Positions 61,206 through 64,000 of a DNA stretch of 64,000 nt are shown here, piece by piece (position 1 is the stretch's first letter; the number at the start of each line of letters is the position of its first letter). The stretch is from Parietaria judaica (lineage: Eukaryota; Streptophyta; Magnoliopsida; Rosales; Urticaceae): the NCBI GenBank assembly GCA_954871525.1, contig OX940866.1:37584521-37648520 (forward strand). Direction: 5' to 3'. Made by a program: the position numbers and the translations under genes. The notes beneath the pieces were generated by a model. It was not told the origin of the DNA and ran no database searches. It worked only from the letters and a program-made list of their open reading frames with translations.

Positions 61206-64000
61206 TTTATTTTACATTTTTTACAACCTTAAATTTCGAACCAATTGAAAAAATAATGATTATAGGGCTTATACATTGGAATTTGAATATAACAAGAGTT
61301 CTCATGCAAAATTATGCAAGGATTAAATTGTTGACGAGAAATGCCATAGGAAATGCTATAGCATTTCCTATAGCATTTATTTATTTTACATTTTTTACTA
61401 CCTTAAATTTCGAACCAATTGAAAAAATAATGATTTTAGGGCTTATACATTGGAATTTGAATATAACAAGAGTTCTCATGCAAAATTATGCAAGGATTAA
61501 ATTGTTGACGAGAAATGCCATAGGAAATGCTATAGCATTTCCTATAGCATTTCTTTATTTTACATTTTTTACAACCTTAAATTTTGAACCAATTGAAAAA
61601 ATAATGATTTTTGCGCTCATACATTAGAATTTGAATATAACAAGCGTTCTCATGCAAACTATGCAAGGATTAAATTGTTGACGAGAAATGCCATAGGAAA
61701 TGCTATAGCATTTCCTATAGTATTTCTTTATTTTACATTGTTTACGACCTAAAAGTCGAACCAATTGAAAAAATAATGATTTTAGGGCTTATACATTGGA
61801 ATTTGAATATAACAAGAGTTTTCATGCAAAAATATGCAAGGATTAAATTGTTAACGAGAAATGCCATAGGAAATGCTATAGCATTTCCTATAGCATTTCT
61901 TTATTTTACATTGTTTACGACCTAAAAGTCGAACCAATTGAAAAATAATGATTTTAGGGCTTATACATTGGAATTTGAATATAACAAGAGTTCTCATGCA
62001 AAAATCTGCAAGGATTAAATTGTTGACGAGAAATGCCATAGGAATTGCTATAGCATTTCTTATAGCATTTCTTTATTTGACATTTTTTACAAACTCAAAT
62101 TTTGAACCAATTGAAAAAATAATGATTTTAGGGCTTATACGTTGGGATTTGAATATAACAAGAGTTCTCGTGCAAAAATATGCAAGGATTAAATTGTTGA
62201 CGAGAAATGCCATAGGAAATGCTATAGCATTTCCTATTGCATTTCTTTATTTTACATTTTTTACAACCTTAAATTTCGAACCAATTGAAAAAATAATGAT
62301 TTTAGGGCTTATACATTGGAATTTGAATATAACAAGAGTTCTCATGCAAAAATATGCAAGGATTAAATGGTTGACAAGAAATGCCATAGTAATGCTATAG
62401 AATTTCCTATAGAATTTCTTTATTTTACATTTTTTACAACCATAAATTTCGAACCAATTGAAAAATAATGATTTTAGGGCTTATACATTGGAATTTGAAT
62501 ATAACAAGAGTTCTCATGCAAAAATATGCAAGGATTAAATTGTTGACGAGATATGCCATAGGAAATGCTATAGCATTTCTTATAGCATTTCTTTTTTTGA
62601 CATTTTTTACAACCTTAAATTTCGAACCAATTGAAAAAATAATGATTTCAGCGCTTATACATTGGAATTTGAATATAACAAGAGTTCTCATGCAAAAATA
62701 TGCAAGGATTAAATTGTTGACGAGAAATGCCATAGGAAATGCAATAGCATTTCCTATAGATTTCTTTATTTTACATTGTTTACGACCTAAAAGTCGAACC
62801 AATTGAAAAAATAATGATTTTAGGGCTTATACATTGGAATTTGAATATTACAAGCGTTCTCATGAATAAATATGCAAGGATTAAATTGTTGACGAGAAAT
62901 GCCATAGGAAATGATATAGCATTTCCTATAGCATTTCTTTATTTGACATTGTTTACGACCTAAAATTCGAACCAATTGAAAAAATAATGATTTTAGGGCT
63001 TATACATTGGAATTTGAATATAACAAGAGTTCTCATGAAAAAATACGCAAGGATTAAATGGTTGACGAGAAATGCCATTTCCTATGGCATTTCTTTATTT
63101 TACATTTTTTACAACCTTAAATTTCGAACCAATTGAAAAAATAATGATTTTAGGGCTTATACATTGGAACTTTGATATTACAAGCATTCTCATGCAAAAC
63201 TACGCAAGGATTAAATTGTTGACGAGAAATGCCATAGGAAATGCTATAGCATTTTCTATAGCATTTCTTTATTTTACATTGTTTACGACATAAAATTCAA
63301 ACCAAATGAAAAAATAATGATTTTAGGGCTTATACATTGGAATTTTTAATTTCAAGAGTTCTCATGCAAAAATATGCAATGATTGAATTGTTGACGAGAA
63401 ATGCAATAGGAAATGCTATAGCATTTCCTATAGCATTTCTTTATTTGACATTGTTTACGACCTAAAATTCGAACCAATTGAAAAAATAATGATTTTAGGG
63501 CTTATACATTGGAATTTGAATATAACAACAGTTCTCATGCAAAAATATGCAAGGATTAAATTGTTGACGAGAAATGCATTTCCTATAGCATTTCTTTATT
63601 TTACATTTTTTACAACCTTAAATTTTGAACCAATTAAAAAATAATGATTATAGGGCTTATACATTGGAATTTGAATATAACAAGAGTTCTCATGCAAAAC
63701 TATGCAAGGATTAAATTGTTGACGAGAAACGCCATAGAAAATGTTATAGCATTTCCCTATTTTACATTTTTTACAACCTTAAATTTTGAACCAATTGAAA
63801 AAATAATTATTTTAGGGTTTATACATTGGAATTTGAATATTACAAGCGTTCTCATGCAAAAATATGCAAAGATTAAATTGATGACGAGAAATGCCATAGG
63901 AAATGCTATAGCATTTCCTATAGCATTTCTTTATTTTACATTTTTTACAACCTTAAATTTTGAACTAATTGAAAAATTAATGATTTTAGGGCTTATACAT

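Larger units (their letters stand above)
1..64000 (+). repeat. Satellite DNA array, 174-bp monomer, fills the window
   Basis: Landmarks such as TTATACATTGGAATTTGAAT, GCAAGGATTAAATTGTTGAC and GAACCAATTGAAAAAATAAT recur every 174 bp or so throughout, always on the + strand. Neighbouring tatac landmarks at 172 and 346 lie 174 bp apart. At this spacing the window holds about 370 monomers. The consensus has 48 G+C of 174 bases. No interval above one monomer lacks the repeat, so there is no gene-bearing gap. Known biology: nucleosome-scale monomers in higher-order repeats are typical of eukaryotic centromeric or pericentromeric satellites. Inference: this is such an array; species and family are not recognised. 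Confidence 0.98.
59991..64000 (+). repeat. Block 5: irregular, diverged satellite
   Basis: Variants of block 2 return (GATTATAGGGC at 60,345 and 61,258; AACAGGAGTTC near 60,204 and 61,119; CCTAAAAGTCG). Private indels become frequent: about 95 bp missing after 60,775, CATAGTAATGC at 62,386, CCTATAGATTTC at 62,752, GCCATTTCC at 63,075, GGAATTTTTAATTTC at 63,340, AAATGCATTTCC at 63,572 and GCATTTCCCTATTTTAC at 63,749. No HOR period is evident after about 61.6 kb. Confidence 0.85.

Noticed and set aside
1..64000. CRISPR array
   Set aside because: The units are 174 bp and abut directly. There are no short repeats separated by unique spacers and no cas genes.
1..64000. tRNA, rRNA or other structured RNA genes
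   Set aside because: No tRNA-like box A/box B pair or rRNA-like segment is seen, and the only strong secondary structure is the satellite palindrome.

Overview
The whole 64 kb window is one uninterrupted array of a tandem satellite DNA. About 370 head-to-tail copies of an AT-rich monomer (174 bp; 48 G+C by hand count of the consensus, about 28% GC) run in the same orientation from the first base to the last. I see no protein gene, RNA gene, transposon, CRISPR array or unique-sequence island. The long open frames, up to 707 codons, are a by-product of the period: 174 is 3 x 58, so a stop-free frame in one monomer stays open into the next until a 1-2 bp indel breaks it.

The organism is a eukaryote. 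Monomers of about one nucleosome plus linker, arranged in higher-order repeats (HORs), are typical of centromeric or pericentromeric satellites of plants and animals. I do not recognise the satellite family and cannot name the species. A centromeric role is an inference.

Layout. Block 1 (1-7,280) is a 14-monomer HOR of about 2.42 kb, with one 8-monomer contraction. Block 2 (7,281-15,300) mixes older variants: a 4-mer (682 bp), a 7-mer (1,214 bp) and trimers (520 bp). Block 3 (15,301-53,400) is a large block of related 5-, 6- and 9-monomer HORs (about 853, 1,028 and 1,549 bp) plus expanded forms, each opened by a 159-bp short monomer. From 19,975 to 31,483 two HOR types, here called alpha and beta, alternate strictly. 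Block 4 (53,401-59,990) holds 5-mer and 6-mer HORs (866, 1,042 and 1,035 bp) with variants like those of blocks 1 and 2. Block 5 (59,991-64,000) is increasingly irregular and may approach an array edge. Diagnostic variants of blocks 1-2 reappear in blocks 4-5 on the other side of block 3, so block 3 looks like a younger expansion inside an older array. A segment at about 18.3-18.9 kb recurs at about 53.3-53.9 kb, bracketing 35 kb of core.

The most striking element is a 42-bp near-perfect palindrome in the middle of the monomer (26-bp perfect core, one mismatched pair, then 7 more pairs on each side). Most indels that distinguish monomers fall in it, including two that remove exactly the 16-bp or 26-bp palindromic core. 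This suggests that hairpin or cruciform formation drives indels and perhaps recombination in the array.
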